From the NCBI GenBank assembly GCA_963995505.1, contig OZ023182.1, positions 19,361,619-19,425,618 of the forward strand: a stretch of 64,000 nucleotides of DNA, read 5' to 3'. Shown in pieces: positions 24,786 through 35,838 of the stretch. Origin of the DNA: Hypericum androsaemum. Its lineage: Eukaryota; Streptophyta; Magnoliopsida; Malpighiales; Hypericaceae. Under the pieces are notes generated by a model. It was not told the DNA's origin. It did no database searches and was given only the letters and a program-made list of their open reading frames with translations. The position numbers and the translations under genes were made by a program. Each line of letters starts with the position of its first letter. Position 1 is the stretch's first letter.

Positions 24786-25475
24786 TAAAACTCCGACATA
24801 GATCGTGAGCATCCCACTTGTCATGTCAGCCCAAAAAAATTAAACTTCTCGCAGTAAAGTGAAATTTTCTTGATTTGGAGAGACCAGAGTGCGTCCACTT
24901 AGAAGTTGCCACGTTTTAGCGTGTGATAAGAGGGTTTCATCCTTTTGTAAGTAAACGAGATTCTATGGGGCCCACCACACCGACCATGCCGAATATTTTT
25001 TGTCACAGTCACAGAAACAAAGGGCTTCTTAAGTGACACGGTGGTAGCTTCTGGAAAGCTACAGCTGCCTGCCTAATTTAATTATTTTCTTTCGATTCCG
25101 TCGACGAGCGGGGAGACCAACATCGAGCGGTGGCACTCCGTTGCCTTGGGCGTATGCTCGTCGACCGTTGGATGGTGGCCTGACCGTCGGAGGCGAGGGA
25201 CAGTCAAGAGTGAAACTGCGCCACCAGATCCCGCCGGAGGACCACCGTTCGACTGCTCGCCAGACCAGGCCGTCCTTGACTATCTGAGGCCCCACCACCG
25301 GTCTACATTTCTGCCGCCGCCCTCCTGGTGGTTGTGTGCTTCGATTTCTCCCTTCTCTCAAGTTAGGCTTTCTGCGATTGGGAAATTGAAGGATTGAGAA
25401 GAAATTTTGCAAAGATCTGTGACTGATTTTGAATGTTAGAGAACTTTGGGGACTGAATATATATTTTGGCAATTT
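24786..25475. other. Intergenic stretch with a GC-rich block at 25080-25400
   Basis: Overlapping frames of 83 aa (plus) and 137 aa (minus) exist because the block is GC-rich. Neither shows a known domain, and the minus frame is Arg/Pro-rich in the way of random GC-rich DNA. It lies against a minisatellite, as the GC-rich patch at 16190-16760 lies near the first minisatellite. Confidence 0.35.
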
Positions 25476-25880
25476 AAATGGTACGAAATATCACGAACTG
25501 TTATGATTAAATAGCACGAACTGTTATGATAAAATGACACAAACGGTTATGATTAAATAGCACGAACTGCTATGATTAAATGGCACCATTGTTATGATTA
25601 AATGACACGAACATTTATGATAAAATGGCACGAATATTTATTATTAGATGGCACAAACTGTTATGATTAAATGGCACAAAATGTTGTGCAAAGTGAATAT
25701 TTAATAAAACTTATAATAAATAAATAAATTAATTAAATATCATGTCGAACTATAAATAATGACATGTCCAGCTATGAATAATGACATGTCCGGTTATGTT
25801 TAAATGATATTTCTGATTAATATTTAATAAAATTTATAATAAATTAAATAATTAGTCAAATAGCAAACTCGATTACTAAT
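25476..25880. repeat. 23-bp minisatellite field (AAATGGCACGAACTGTTATGATT)
   Basis: Around ten to twelve units with the same frame and flanking TTATGATTAAATGGCA as the field at 17640-18530. Interrupted by the same AT-rich spacer (AATATTTAATAAAACTTATA). It is followed at 25931-25960 by GGATATCCAATGGGAC, which recurs at 37669-37684. Confidence 0.75.
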
Positions 25881-26607
25881 TTAATTTTTTTAATATTAAT
25901 AATAAGAAAAAAATCAAAATTCTGCTTTTGGGTGGATATCCAATGGGACGAGGACGAACAACTTTTGGGGAATTTGGGAATTTAGGGTTAGGTTTCTCTG
26001 TTAGAATTGGGAATTTAGGTTTATGATTTGAGAATTGGGAATTGTGAAATAAATTGGCCGGACGATTAGGCTTGGGAATATAATCAGGCCAGGATGACAG
26101 GGATATTCTGCTTTGTGAGCTGCCCAAATTCACAATTTCAGATATCCAAACTCATAAATTTGTTATCATTCGTAGCTGCATTTGTACCCTAAATTTATAA
26201 ATAGGATAATTCAAATTCAGAATTATCGAATAAAGTAAAAATTTACGAATAATTTATCTTTTTTTATCAACCATTTATAGAAAGACGAATGTACAAATTA
26301 ATACATAGTTTAAAAAAAAATCTTCGCTAACCCAAAACATATGGAAAATCTTAATCCCATAAAATTGTATTTTCCTATTAAATCTTATTTCCATAGATTA
26401 AGGCCTCCTTCATTGCCTTAACCCAAAGAGTAATGGTGTTAGCCGTTTTTCAGATTATCCGCCCATCTCGCTTATGAGCAGTTTTGTACAAAATCTGGCG
26501 AAGGTCTTGTCGTCTCGTATGCGCAGTGCAATTGATCATGTTATTGGACCGGGGTAGTCGGTCTTTTACAAGTAACATCAAATTTTGCAATATGATAAAA
26601 AGATATA

Positions 26608-27037
26608 GGGCAAATTTTGCTAAGTTCCTCAGGTTTGATTTCCCTCCCTCTCGGGTTTCTACATTTCTAAAATCTATGATGTTATCCTCTGTGTATAGTT
26701 TTACAAACTCTCGGGTCCCTCGATGACATCATCCGTATTTTTTTAATTTTTTGTTTGAAAAATGACGGATATACTCTTCTTAAACAAAAAAAATCATCAT
26801 CTTCAACCTTCAAACACCGTCTTCAACCTTCAACCGCCCAAGAACAATAAAAAACCATCATTTTCAAAACAAAATCGACGAAGCTAAAAATCAAGAATAA
26901 TTCCACCAGAGGACGACAACGAAGGACCCTAGCGTCTGTAAAACCAAATAAAGAGAATATCAGCATAAATTTTAGAAATGTAGGGACCTGAAAAGAAGGA
27001 AGACCAAACTATAGGGACCTGAACATAATTTGACCAA
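26608..27037. mobile_element. Small MULE-like MITE with ~115-bp TIRs
   Basis: The first 115 bp match the inverse of the last 115 bp (shared CAGGT, TCTACATTTCTAAAAT or CCTACATTTCTAAAAT, GGGTCC). It shares its CTCAGGTTTG / GGGTCCCT style with the larger element at 8638-9600. The interior is short and without a gene. Confidence 0.6.
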
Positions 27038-27040
27038 AGA

Positions 27041-27481
27041 TAAATGTCTCAAATTTCTCACTTATATATTTTATGATTAAAAAGGTAGTGTATATTCTAA
27101 AATAGGGCCTAGGGTAAGAAGATTCATACCCTATTAATAAAAGTAGACCTATATCTATATTCTAGACTCCATCAAAACCAGCGTACCTAGACCGAGGTAA
27201 AATATGGCTATAAATATTTTTGCTTAAAGGTTAAAATCATCATTTTTTTAATCTATATTTTTCGGACATGTTTTACTTTAGTTTCTCACTTCTAGATTTT
27301 TATCGATCAATAGTCCAAATAAAAAAATAACATAAAATTACTCGATTGAAAACTCCAATCATAAAAAACAGAGGATGAAAACGAATGCATTACTAATCAA
27401 GCACTTTTAAATCTGAGTAACATTTCCTAAGTCACCATAAATTTTGGAAGGCATTTTGTTCTAATCGGTAACCACCACTAG
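27041..27481. other. 3' flank of the small gene at 27482
   Basis: 27425-27470 carries a block (CACCATAAATTTTGGAAGGC) that recurs downstream of the paralogues at 48559 and 50088 (about 48280 and 49890). The rest is AT-rich with nothing recognised. Confidence 0.5.
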
Positions 27482-27823
27482 CTAGGCTTTCTTCTCCTTC
27501 CCCTTCTCCTCCTCCTTTTCCTGGCCGGCCCCCGAGGACTCCCCTTCATAGCCACCGTCGTCGCCGCAAGACTCATATCGGAGGGTTTCCGAATGGTTGC
27601 AGAACTTAATAATCGCGTCCCGCTCCGGCGGAGGGCACGAGCTAGAGACGCCCACGATAGTCAGCTGGTCAACGTAGTGGAGCTTGTAGTGAAGGAAGGA
27701 CTTGATGGAGGACACTTCGATGGTGACATGCTTAGTGTCGCAACATGTCTGGATTGATATTTCCTTTGCTGGCTCGTAATCTCCTTCCGCATGATGATGA
27801 TGACGATGATCTTGTCGCAACAT
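27482..27823 (-). CDS. Small POZ/SKP1-N-like protein, paralogue 1 (113 aa)
   Basis: Single exon. The core reads VTIEVSSIKSFLHY, then LTIVGVSSSCPPPERDAIIKFC, and ends in the acidic, Lys-rich tail GESSGAGQEKEEEKGKEKKA. It aligns with the paralogues at 36650, 45013, 48559, 50088, 52409 and 62101. The core matches by eye the N-terminal POZ half of SKP1 (short beta strands with a DG turn, a helix, then IPLPNVT... and an IxxxC helix). The SKP1 C-terminal half that binds F-boxes is absent. The N-terminus is odd: a His-rich run (HHHH, residues 7-10) replaces part of the usual start, and the DG turn is CCDTK. Its upstream block is shared with paralogues 3-5 and runs directly into an F-box gene fragment. 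Cullin binding is inference. Confidence 0.6.
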   Translation of the reverse strand: MLRQDHRHHHHAEGDYEPAKEISIQTCCDTKHVTIEVSSIKSFLHYKLHYVDQLTIVGVSSSCPPPERDAIIKFCNHSETLRYESCGDDGGYEGESSGAGQEKEEEKGKEKKA

Positions 27824-27864
27824 GTGTTTGTTTCCTAGTACTGTGTATATATATAGAGAGAATG

Positions 27865-27948
27865 GTACTCATGGCGGGACTGTGTTTTTTGAAATTAAGG
27901 TTAGTTTGGTGGAAGTGCAATTTTGTGTTGTTCGAGCATCAAGCTAGT
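27865..27948 (-). promoter_or_regulatory. Conserved upstream block of the small-gene family
   Basis: GGTGGAAGTGCAATTTTGTG and the neighbouring GAGCAT(G/C)AAGCTAGTTG recur upstream of the genes at 45013, 48559 and 50088. A TATATATATAGAGAG tract near 27847 is a candidate TATA region. Conservation by duplication rather than by selection is possible. Confidence 0.45.
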
Positions 27949-28380
27949 TGAAATTTGGATATCTAGCCACTTCGCCTCACTTAAAACTTTGAAGCTTAAA
28001 AGGATCTTCTTCAGCGAATGCCTTTCGATTACAAGCTCGTCTCTTGAGTTCCTCACCATCAACCATTGCCTCATAGGATCCGGCGTAAGTCACCACACCT
28101 ACACGTGTGACATCAGGTGCACCTCGCTAAAAAGCTTGCTTGTTCAGTATTGCCGGTTTCAGTTGGTGAATCTTGTTATCACTTGTCCCTCTCTGAAGGA
28201 CTTGCAAATCACCAAGTGTTCTAATGTATCTCTTATTTATTCCGATACCTCGGCCCAAGCTCTCTGTACCTTGTCCATTGATATGACATTCTTTGCTCCT
28301 TGGGGTGGGTTTTTCATAATCCGTCCACAAAGCTTGCGGAGCTTGGAGAGGGTCATCCTTAAATTAGACCTTGAAGATAT
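27949..28380 (+). pseudogene. Internal fragment of the F-box/LRR gene
   Basis: It starts at ...EIWISSHFASLKTLKL and matches the middle of the intact gene at 42361-44190 from about residue 220 of exon 2, through TSLKSLL, CPSLKDLQITK, LCTLSIDM and FAPWGG, to LERVILKL. It then degenerates. The F-box, exon 1 and the last two exons are missing. The left edge coincides with the end of the promoter block of the divergent small gene, so this is a recombination junction. Most similar to the 42361 copy (APWGG motif). Confidence 0.8.
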
Positions 28381-29810
28381 AAAAATAATTATAAAAAAAA
28401 CATTGAAGTGTGTGCATGTGCAAAAAGAAAATGCAAGTGTCCCTTCAATTTGACCATTTTACCCCTATTTGTTCCTTCCCCGTACCGTCCAGAAAATGCT
28501 CTCCCATACCGAATCTGTGCTCCAGGTAAAATGGGCCTCTGAGATTTGCTGAGCCTCCATATTAGTGCAACCATGTGATTAGTCTATTTTGAAGTGATGA
28601 AATTTGATTATGGATGAAAAAAATCCATGTCCCGTGGGTCATGCCTTTGCCTTAGTCTAACGTCTGTTGGATCTAGGGTAGGGTAAGAGTATATGTCAAC
28701 CTACCCTATCCATAAATCCCATAGTGACCGGCAGTTTGTGCACCTCACTCTCCTCCTCGTCCCCTTCCCTTCCTCCGGCGCCGGTCCTCTTGTTTCTTCC
28801 AGAAGCTCCGGCCTCCTTCTTCTCCTCGGGGTCCTTCTCCCATCTTCTCCTCTTCTCTTTGGCAATTTTCCCCTTCTCCATAACTGAACCACTCTCGAGA
28901 ATGATTGGAAGAGAGAGAGGGGCATGTGGTGATCTGGAAAATTATTTCCAATGGGTACGACATAGATCTTGATTTAGACACTAAAGTACTTTTCGGGATG
29001 AGTCTTTATGACTGTATCCTTGCCAAAGGATATATAGTAAAGTATGAATCATATTTTTAAATCTAGGATCTAATGTTTGGATATTATGAATCCTTACACG
29101 ACCCTACAGTCCCTACTCATTACGACTCCTAGATTTGGTTTTATGTTTCTCTACTTTAAGGGAGGGTACTGACCAACTCGGCTATCTCGAGTTGGTCTGA
29201 GAACGCTTGCGTTGTTTAGAACTTTTTACATACATGTTATTTTCTCGACACATTCTACGAATGTCTTCCGCTTCTTTCTTTACTTCATGTTAAAATAATT
29301 TTCACTCAATATAATATACTTTAAATAGAATTTAATAAAGAGCTCTAAGAATAACCAAAGGACTTAAAATCTTGTTTGTTCTACGGTATAAGATCACATT
29401 CTTTCATATAGTCGCCATTCCAATTCTAACGAGAGTTGGTCAATTTCAAGAATTACATTTCATTTAAGAGTTCTCGAATATAATCCCCAAGAATTAAGCT
29501 GATATCATTAGGACTAGTTACATCCAAATAGAGTCCCGAATAAGGAATTGGGTACTTAGGAAAAACAAAAGAATTGGGCGTGAATATTGGAGTCAACACT
29601 AAGAGGTCATTATCCAAAAAACATAATATTATAAAGATCATAAAAACCAACAAACACCAGCAAGATCAACTTTTAAATAGATGTTTCTATTTCCATTAAT
29701 GAAAACATAAAAGTATTAAAAATTTGTTAAAATATCTTACTAAAATCTAGATGAGTCAGCGAGTCACCTCCAATGACATGGGTTTCAACAAATAAAACGT
29801 ATTAAAATTT
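28381..29810. other. Intergenic stretch, no gene supported
   Basis: 28480-28525 (GTACCGTCCAGAAAATGC... AATCTGTGCTC) is similar to 18751-18795, so part of a dispersed element. 28730-28900 is GC-rich; on the minus strand it reads as a Lys/Glu/Arg-rich run (GASGRNKRTGAGG) that recalls the tails of the small proteins, but I cannot align a core. The rest is AT-rich. Confidence 0.4.
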
Positions 29811-31776
29811 TTAAACAGCCGAAAATATGCAAGGCGTGCCTATTATGCAAGGTATGCATAAGCACGTCAACGACCGGTCTTGAGCCATAGTTATCGGACG
29901 CTTCAACCAAGTGATTTTAATTGTCGAAGGAATATCTCCTCCGACAAATGATTTCAGGGATCCAGCAACCTGCAAAACATGAAGACAAATACTGTGAAAT
30001 TGACTAGGCTAGGGAGAGACAAATCTGACCAATACTAATAAAATCGGGTGTTAATTTTCTCGCCGCAATTTTTTCAACACATTTCGCTGCGACAATTTTT
30101 TTAGTAAGATTTGTGTTCTGCAATCGTGTACCTAGCAGTACTCAGAGATTCCACCCACTATATGGAAAAATTGTACATAATACTAATATTAACAAAATTT
30201 AACCGTTAAAAAAAACTATAATATAACTCACATGTAGCATGATGAGATCGGATTGGCACTTGTCGTATATTATTGTCACAGTCCTGAGGCGAGCCGAAGC
30301 TAAGTATATGACACTAATAAACCTTGCTATATTTGTCGCATCCAATTCTTGCAAATTGTCAATGGTGATTTCCAAATGGCGAAGATTGTGAAACACATCC
30401 GCTGCCTCTTTTAGATCCAAAATCTGGAAGCAGATCATCAAGACAGAGGAAATTAACGTCCATGATGTGTATCCAGAAGAGAAAAAGAAAAAGAAAAAAG
30501 AGGAGTGGAAAAATTAAATACTAGTTGATATTTACTTTGATGGTGCCGATGTCGATCTCCAATACGTAGGGGCATTTTAATCTTGGAAGAAACTCAAAGA
30601 AGCATACTCTTATATCAGAGCGAACTCTCGACTCATCACTGTCATCATTAGACCCTAATTTAAGGGCGACCCTCTCCAAGCTCGGCAAGCTTAGTGGATG
30701 GATCTCAAGATCCCTAGCCGAAGGACCGAAAAATGTCATATCAATGGACAAGGTACGTAGAGCTTCAGCCAAGATCTCGCAATAAACCATAGTTACATCA
30801 GAACACTTGGTGATTTGCATGTCCTTGAGGGAGGGACAAGTGATAGAAAGCTTTACTGACTTGAACGGCAATAATGAAGTAGCAAGCTTTTTAGCGAGGT
30901 GCACTCGATGTCGCACGTGTATAGACCTGGGGCGAGTCCTATGAGGCAATGGCTGATGGTGAGGCACTCAAGAGACGAGCTTGTAATGGAAAGGTCTTCT
31001 ATGAAGCGTATCTTTTCAAGCTTCAAAGTTTTAAGCGATACGAAATGGCTAGATATCCATTCACCAAGATGGCAACCGGAATGCACCCTTATTGAACTCA
31101 GACTTAAGACGTTGACGAAGGCAAAGTCGTCCTTTAGCTGACAATTTAGCCGGCCACCTTGCAGATCCAGTCTCAAAATTATCGTGGAAGCCCTACGGAG
31201 GCAGTCAGGAAGAAGGAAATCTACTTGACCAGGAAAAAAACCGATATCGATCTCTTGGGCGTTGCAAACTACAGCCCTCTTCACCCACCGATGGAATACA
31301 GATGAAGGAGAGAAATCTTTGCACTCGAAGCAATGCCAGTGAAGCCGAAATAGGTCCATCTGCAACAAACCCGATTCGGCAGCTTGCACATCTAACAGCT
31401 TGTCAAGGAGGTTCCTGAGCCCTCTACACTTGCTCGTGCAACTCTCCTCATCCAAGTCCACGTCGAAAAGAATGTCGGGGCTGGACATGCAACGCTCTTG
31501 GAATCTCGCAGATACGACACAAAGCCGTGCAAGATCGTTCTCCCCAAGGAAAGATAAGATGTGATAGAAGGCTAGGGGCGTCAGTTCGCTAAACTTGTCG
31601 GAATTCTGATCAATATTCTGCATCTTGTGAGCCAAACAACAAGGTGTGAACTGAGTTATTAACGGTGCAAAAGAGCTTCAGAACTATACCTGGTTTGTTT
31701 CAACTATTGAATTTGTTGGGACCGGAATTAATTCGTCCTGGGGAAGCTCTGATTCTGATCCGAGGTTTTCCGCCAT
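29811..31776 (-). pseudogene. F-box/LRR gene copy with a 1-bp frameshift
   Basis: Four exons, same structure as the copy at 42361: 31690-31776 (29 codons, starting MAENLGSESELPQ), 30536-31623 (F-box FSELTPLAFYHILSFLGEND, then LRR-type segments), 30232-30423 and 29811-29969 (stop TAA at 29811). Exon 2 is 1088 bp, one base short of a multiple of 3. Against the intact copy one G is missing near 30866, in HYCRF.., giving a stop three codons later. The frame then resumes as SVKLSITCPSLKDMQITK. Without the deletion the gene would look intact, so the loss is recent or is a sequencing error. F-box proteins recruit substrates to SCF ligases through SKP1. Confidence 0.75.
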
Positions 31777-32514
31777 GGGAGCTCTTACACATGCACGATC
31801 CCTTCGACCTAGACGCGAGACTGGAATTGGACCTTCACCAAAATACACACACAGTTTTAAGGATCTCTTAATTTAGCACATCTAATCGAATAAGGGAAAT
31901 TAGGCAAGGAAGACATCTAATCAGCTTTGGAAAATTAGATTCAACAGTTTATCTTACAATAAATTAACTGTACCTACCTCAGAGAGATATGAAGTGCCGT
32001 ATCTTATCATAGTTGAAATCCATCGTGTGCTCAACTTCTATATAAATAAATTTTGAGAGTTGTTTGAAAAGATAAAAGGCTTTGATTTTTTTAAACGAGA
32101 TATTCAATTTGAACTTTACGGATAAGAAGAGTTCCATCATCTAACTATGACCCGAGTTTTCTTTTTAAATTTATGTTTAAAAAAATTATCGTGAAAAGAA
32201 CAAGTAGTCAAAGCTCGTGACTATATGTCGTATAAATAAATAAATAATAAGTTTAAACTATCTAAAAAATTATTTTAATTAGATAGGAATTATCTCGAAT
32301 TTAATCCATTAAAATCATTCGAGATAATCTTCGTTATCCGATATTGCTTACGTAGATGAGTAAATAGGGCGATCCACCGAAAAAATTCAACATTACAAAC
32401 TCCAAGGAAAACACATGACATCACCAAGCTCAAAAAGGCCCCATCACGCGTAGATGACCATTCATCTACCGCAACCAAGTTCGTTAGACTTCATGATACA
32501 CAGGGCAAAATACA
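31777..32514. other. Upstream region of the F-box pseudogene
   Basis: 31780-31990 aligns with 42010-42360 upstream of the intact F-box gene (shared AGATGTCTTCCTTG.CTAAT, GGTCGAA, GGGAT.GTGCAT), so both copies were duplicated with their promoters. The remainder shows nothing recognisable. Confidence 0.55.
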
Positions 32515-32539
32515 TTGGTAGTCACTCAACTATGCTCGA

Positions 32540-33722
32540 ATCTCATGATGGTTACCAAACTATTTTTCCCTTGTTCATCACAAGTTTATGAAGTGTTCAC
32601 TAATCTGAAGAAACTCTGGTTCGTCCCCTCGGCTGCCTTCTATTGGTGTACGTGGAAGTTCAAGAATAGTGTGATTTTCGATCATCAGGTGGCAAATCTT
32701 GACCGACTTATCCACTCAATCTCTCGATGTTTTTCAGAGTGGTCGTTTTGGTTTTGCCTATCCTGTAACTTCTACTTCCGGTCTCTCTCATCTGTATGAG
32801 TCTTCTAAAATCGGCAGGAACCTTCGAGATCCCCATTATTAACCGTTAAGGAAATGTAATCCCACAAAGTCCAGCAGAATTTTAAGCCTAAGTAAGCTAT
32901 TGGCAAGAATGGCCCTTCCTCGGCTGAGTTATTGGCATCACTGTCTTCTGAGGATTTGGCAATGGCTGAGGCTAGGAAGGCAGCATATGTTGCAGCAGGC
33001 GGGATTTTACCTACTCGCTCATTCGGTTCAAAGGGCTCCAAGCATAAGGGTTTGAAGTCGGGTTTCCTTGGCAAGGAAACCCCAATAATACAGGGACCGT
33101 CCCCATCTATTTTGGGCAGCGCCTCTGCTTTACCTACTATAGATCCCATGCCTATCCCAGGTCAAGAGGGCAATGGGGTCGTTGTTTTTGCTGACAACGA
33201 TGATCTTCCGGACTCGTTGAAGTTCATGGGTTCGATTATGAAGAAGATGAAGAACAATTGGGCAGACGAGGTGGATTCACAATCGGACCTGGAGGACTCC
33301 CATCTACCACCTGCCAAGAACACTCGCTTTCAAGCGAGGAAGAAGACTGGGACTACCTATGCCAGTAAGGATCTACGTTGGCTGGAGTATGAGGTGGACT
33401 TTTGATGCGCCGCGGCTGATTTATCATCCTGGACTATCCGTGTTGTGGGTACCCCTACACATCTTCCTCCAACTTGTCCCCGCGGGCTAGGAAGAGGAAC
33501 ACGAAGAAATAGAAAAAATGATCGATTTAGATCATTGGTTCCTTCATCGGCCTTGCTATTCCTCAAGTTTGTAGGGTCGAGTTCTTCTTTATGACGATAG
33601 GCTTGCTGTTTTGCGGTTTGCTATTCGGCCTGTGTGTTTGGCTTCTCTTCTATTTTCTTTTCCCCTTCTTGTAACTTTTTTGTTTCTTTGAGTAATAAAG
33701 TTTCTTTTCGCCTAAAAAAAAA
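32540..33722 (+). mobile_element. LINE remnant, 3' part with poly(A) end
   Basis: 32540-32760 encodes a segment like the C-terminal end of plant LINE reverse transcriptases (AFYWCTWKFKNSVIFD, the WxxWxxRNxxIF motif, with K for R). At the other end GAGTAATAAAG is followed by TTTCTTTTCGCC and an A run at 33713-33722, the usual 3' end of plant LINEs. The two parts are separated by an open frame of unknown nature (32932-33405). No complete endonuclease or RT. Confidence 0.6.
32932..33405 (+). CDS. Open frame of unknown function inside the LINE remnant (up to 157 aa)
   Basis: The frame reads SSEDLAMAEARKAAYVAAGG, GSKGSKHKG, an acidic stretch (VFADNDDLPDSLKF), a helix (GSIMKKMKNNWADEV) and ends WLEYEVDF. 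I do not recognise it. Position and the basic/acidic mix would fit a LINE ORF1-like piece, but ORF1 should precede, not follow, an RT C-terminus, so the element would have to be rearranged. The first codon of the long frame is an ATG within GCA ATG GCT near 32960. Confidence 0.3.
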   Translation: MASLSSEDLAMAEARKAAYVAAGGILPTRSFGSKGSKHKGLKSGFLGKETPIIQGPSPSILGSASALPTIDPMPIPGQEGNGVVVFADNDDLPDSLKFMGSIMKKMKNNWADEVDSQSDLEDSHLPPAKNTRFQARKKTGTTYASKDLRWLEYEVDF

Positions 33723-33724
33723 TA

Positions 33725-34172
33725 TTAGTCTCCGAAGGCCTTCTGGCGCGATGAGGTAGATATGGGGAGACGGGATCTTCTTGCCCTCAATCTAGCTCGA
33801 ATAGTTTGAGGGACATCAAACGAGGATCGAGCTTGATGCCTCCTTTACACAACACATGATCCAGTTACATCACTTATCACCAAATCTCATTGCCTTTAAT
33901 GCAACCTCAAGATATGATCATGAAATTCAGTCGAAAGCCTTACTAAAATCAAGCTTCACCAAGACGCCTTCCCACCTTTGCTTCTTTTGAAAGGAGATGA
34001 TTTCATTGGTATCAGCACCCAATCAATTTTTTCCTTCCTTGTATGAAGGCCATACTGCCTTTAATCGAATTAGCAAAACTTTAGATATGATCTTGTAAAG
34101 GCTGGATACTAACAAGATTGGACGAAAGAAGATGATTTCTTTGTATTAGAACCCAATCAAGTATTTGTGTTC
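33725..34172 (-). mobile_element. LINE reverse-transcriptase remnant (left part)
   Basis: On the minus strand it carries RT pieces of plant LINEs in order: RPISLLVSSLYKIISKVL, then VLVKLDFSKAFD, then GQEDPVSPYL (for RQGDPLSPYL). Stops and frameshifts interrupt them. It is cut at 34172 by the copia insertion, and the RPISLVSSLYKIIS segment appears again on the far side. Confidence 0.65.
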
Positions 34173-34455
34173 TGTTGGGATGGCGAGAAATAGGAAAGAC
34201 TTATTTCCTATTCCTATTCCTAATCTGACTAGGTTTTGAACTCCTAATATGACCTAGATAGGTTACTTGTACACCAAGGGTTTATCTCTATATAAAGACA
34301 TGTTACCTAGGTTTTTTGTATGGCTTTATAGCTCGGAAACTCATCAATAAAAGTTCTCCTTTCTCTCCGTGTATGTAGGCATTAGGACAAACCACGTTAT
34401 CTCTTGTGTTCGTGTTCTTTGCGCATTTTATTCCCTATTTGCTGAATTCATAACA
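34173..34455 (+). repeat. 5' LTR of the non-autonomous copia element
   Basis: Contains TCTATATAAAGACATG (candidate TATA box) and ACTCATCAATAAAAGTTCTC (candidate poly(A) region). Both recur in the 3' LTR at 35839-36128 with scattered differences. Confidence 0.85.
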
Positions 34456-35838
34456 AGTGGTATCAGAGCTAAGGTTGGAGGATGTCGGATTATGGCGCAA
34501 AGTTTGCTCTTGTAAAGTTCGATGGTTCATTGAATTTCGGGCTATGGCAAAGGTGTGTCAAGGATCTCCTCGTGCATCAAGGGATGGTTATCGCGCTCTC
34601 GGAGAAGATGGAGGAGCAAGAGTAAGAAGAGTTGGAGGCCAAGGCAGTAGCGAAGATTTGCTTGTGCTCGACGGATGATGAGGAGCCACCAGCTGGGTTG
34701 TGGAAGAGGATCCAGGTCGGAGTCAAAGAAGTTCAATAGAAGTGACTTCAAGTGCTGAGAAGGGCGCATGAAGGGGACTATTCAGGACGAACTGGGGATC
34801 AAGACAACGAGGAGGGATCGGCATCCACAACCATGGCCACATGTTCAGAAGGGTCGGATGGTGACTGACTTTTTGTTTTATCAAGTCCAATGCATCCTGG
34901 TAATCTCTTTTCATTAGGGACCTTGGATTATAACAGTAATAGTTATAAAGGTATGCTAATGAAGGTGGAGAAAGATGCGATGGTAGGGATGAATGGTGAA
35001 AAGAAATACCTACAGGTTAGTGAGGCACATTATTATAGGTGGAGTCACATCAATGGGTCTGAAGGAGTTGGCAAAAGCTCAGGTCATATGAGGTTGGTTC
35101 GTATGAGGGAGCAAAGGCTTGACATAGATGGTTTGAGTATAGTTGAGATTCACGAAGACATGGATAGCAAGCTATGGTTGTTTCATGGAGGCATGGTTGG
35201 TAAGGTGCCATGGTTGTCTCGGAGAAGCTTTGTTAGCTGACTCCCGCTATGGTTGTCTAAAGGGACGTGCACGTCAAAGGTGTTGGATAGGTTTTGCATG
35301 GGGAATGCGAAGCCGTTGGTAGCACCATGGGTGAATCAGGTATCTCACTCAAGGCCGAACGGTGGAGTTCGTGGCATGTCGAGGGTTCTACTTGGTAGAA
35401 CAAAAGGTTGCCCTTTGTATGCTATGACATGTAGCATTGGTTTGAGGCAAGAAGGTCCAGCGGAAAAGCAGTTCGAGGTTGCGGAGCATGGGGCTGACCG
35501 AAAAATAGGGCGTGTCTATTGGTCGCAAGGTTGCTTAAGCAAGTGGACTTGCTAGTTGGGGTTCAATGGAGATTGGAGGGAATAGGCCAAGCAAGCTCGG
35601 AAGCTCGAGCTTGAGGGCTGACTCCATGTGATTGAACGAAAAAAGGTTGTGAGAAAGTTGAGATGGTATTATTGATGGCGGTGTATCTATGGTCAAGGTG
35701 GAGCTGGTAGAGTCGGTTTGGTTTCTCAAGTTCTCATAGTTCTTCATGTGGCGGTATTTCATCAAGATGGAGTTTGTTGAAGTTCGGATGGAGCTTCATA
35801 GTTCGTCCACGGGATGATTTCTCGCCAAGGTGGAGATT

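Noticed and set aside
25059..25472. 137-aa minus-strand frame
   Set aside because: Arg/Pro-rich as expected from random GC-rich sequence; the opposite strand is also open; no domain recognised.
28696..28981. Charged Lys/Glu/Arg frames on the minus strand
   Set aside because: Composition recalls the tails of the small-gene family, but no core can be aligned and several frames are open at once.
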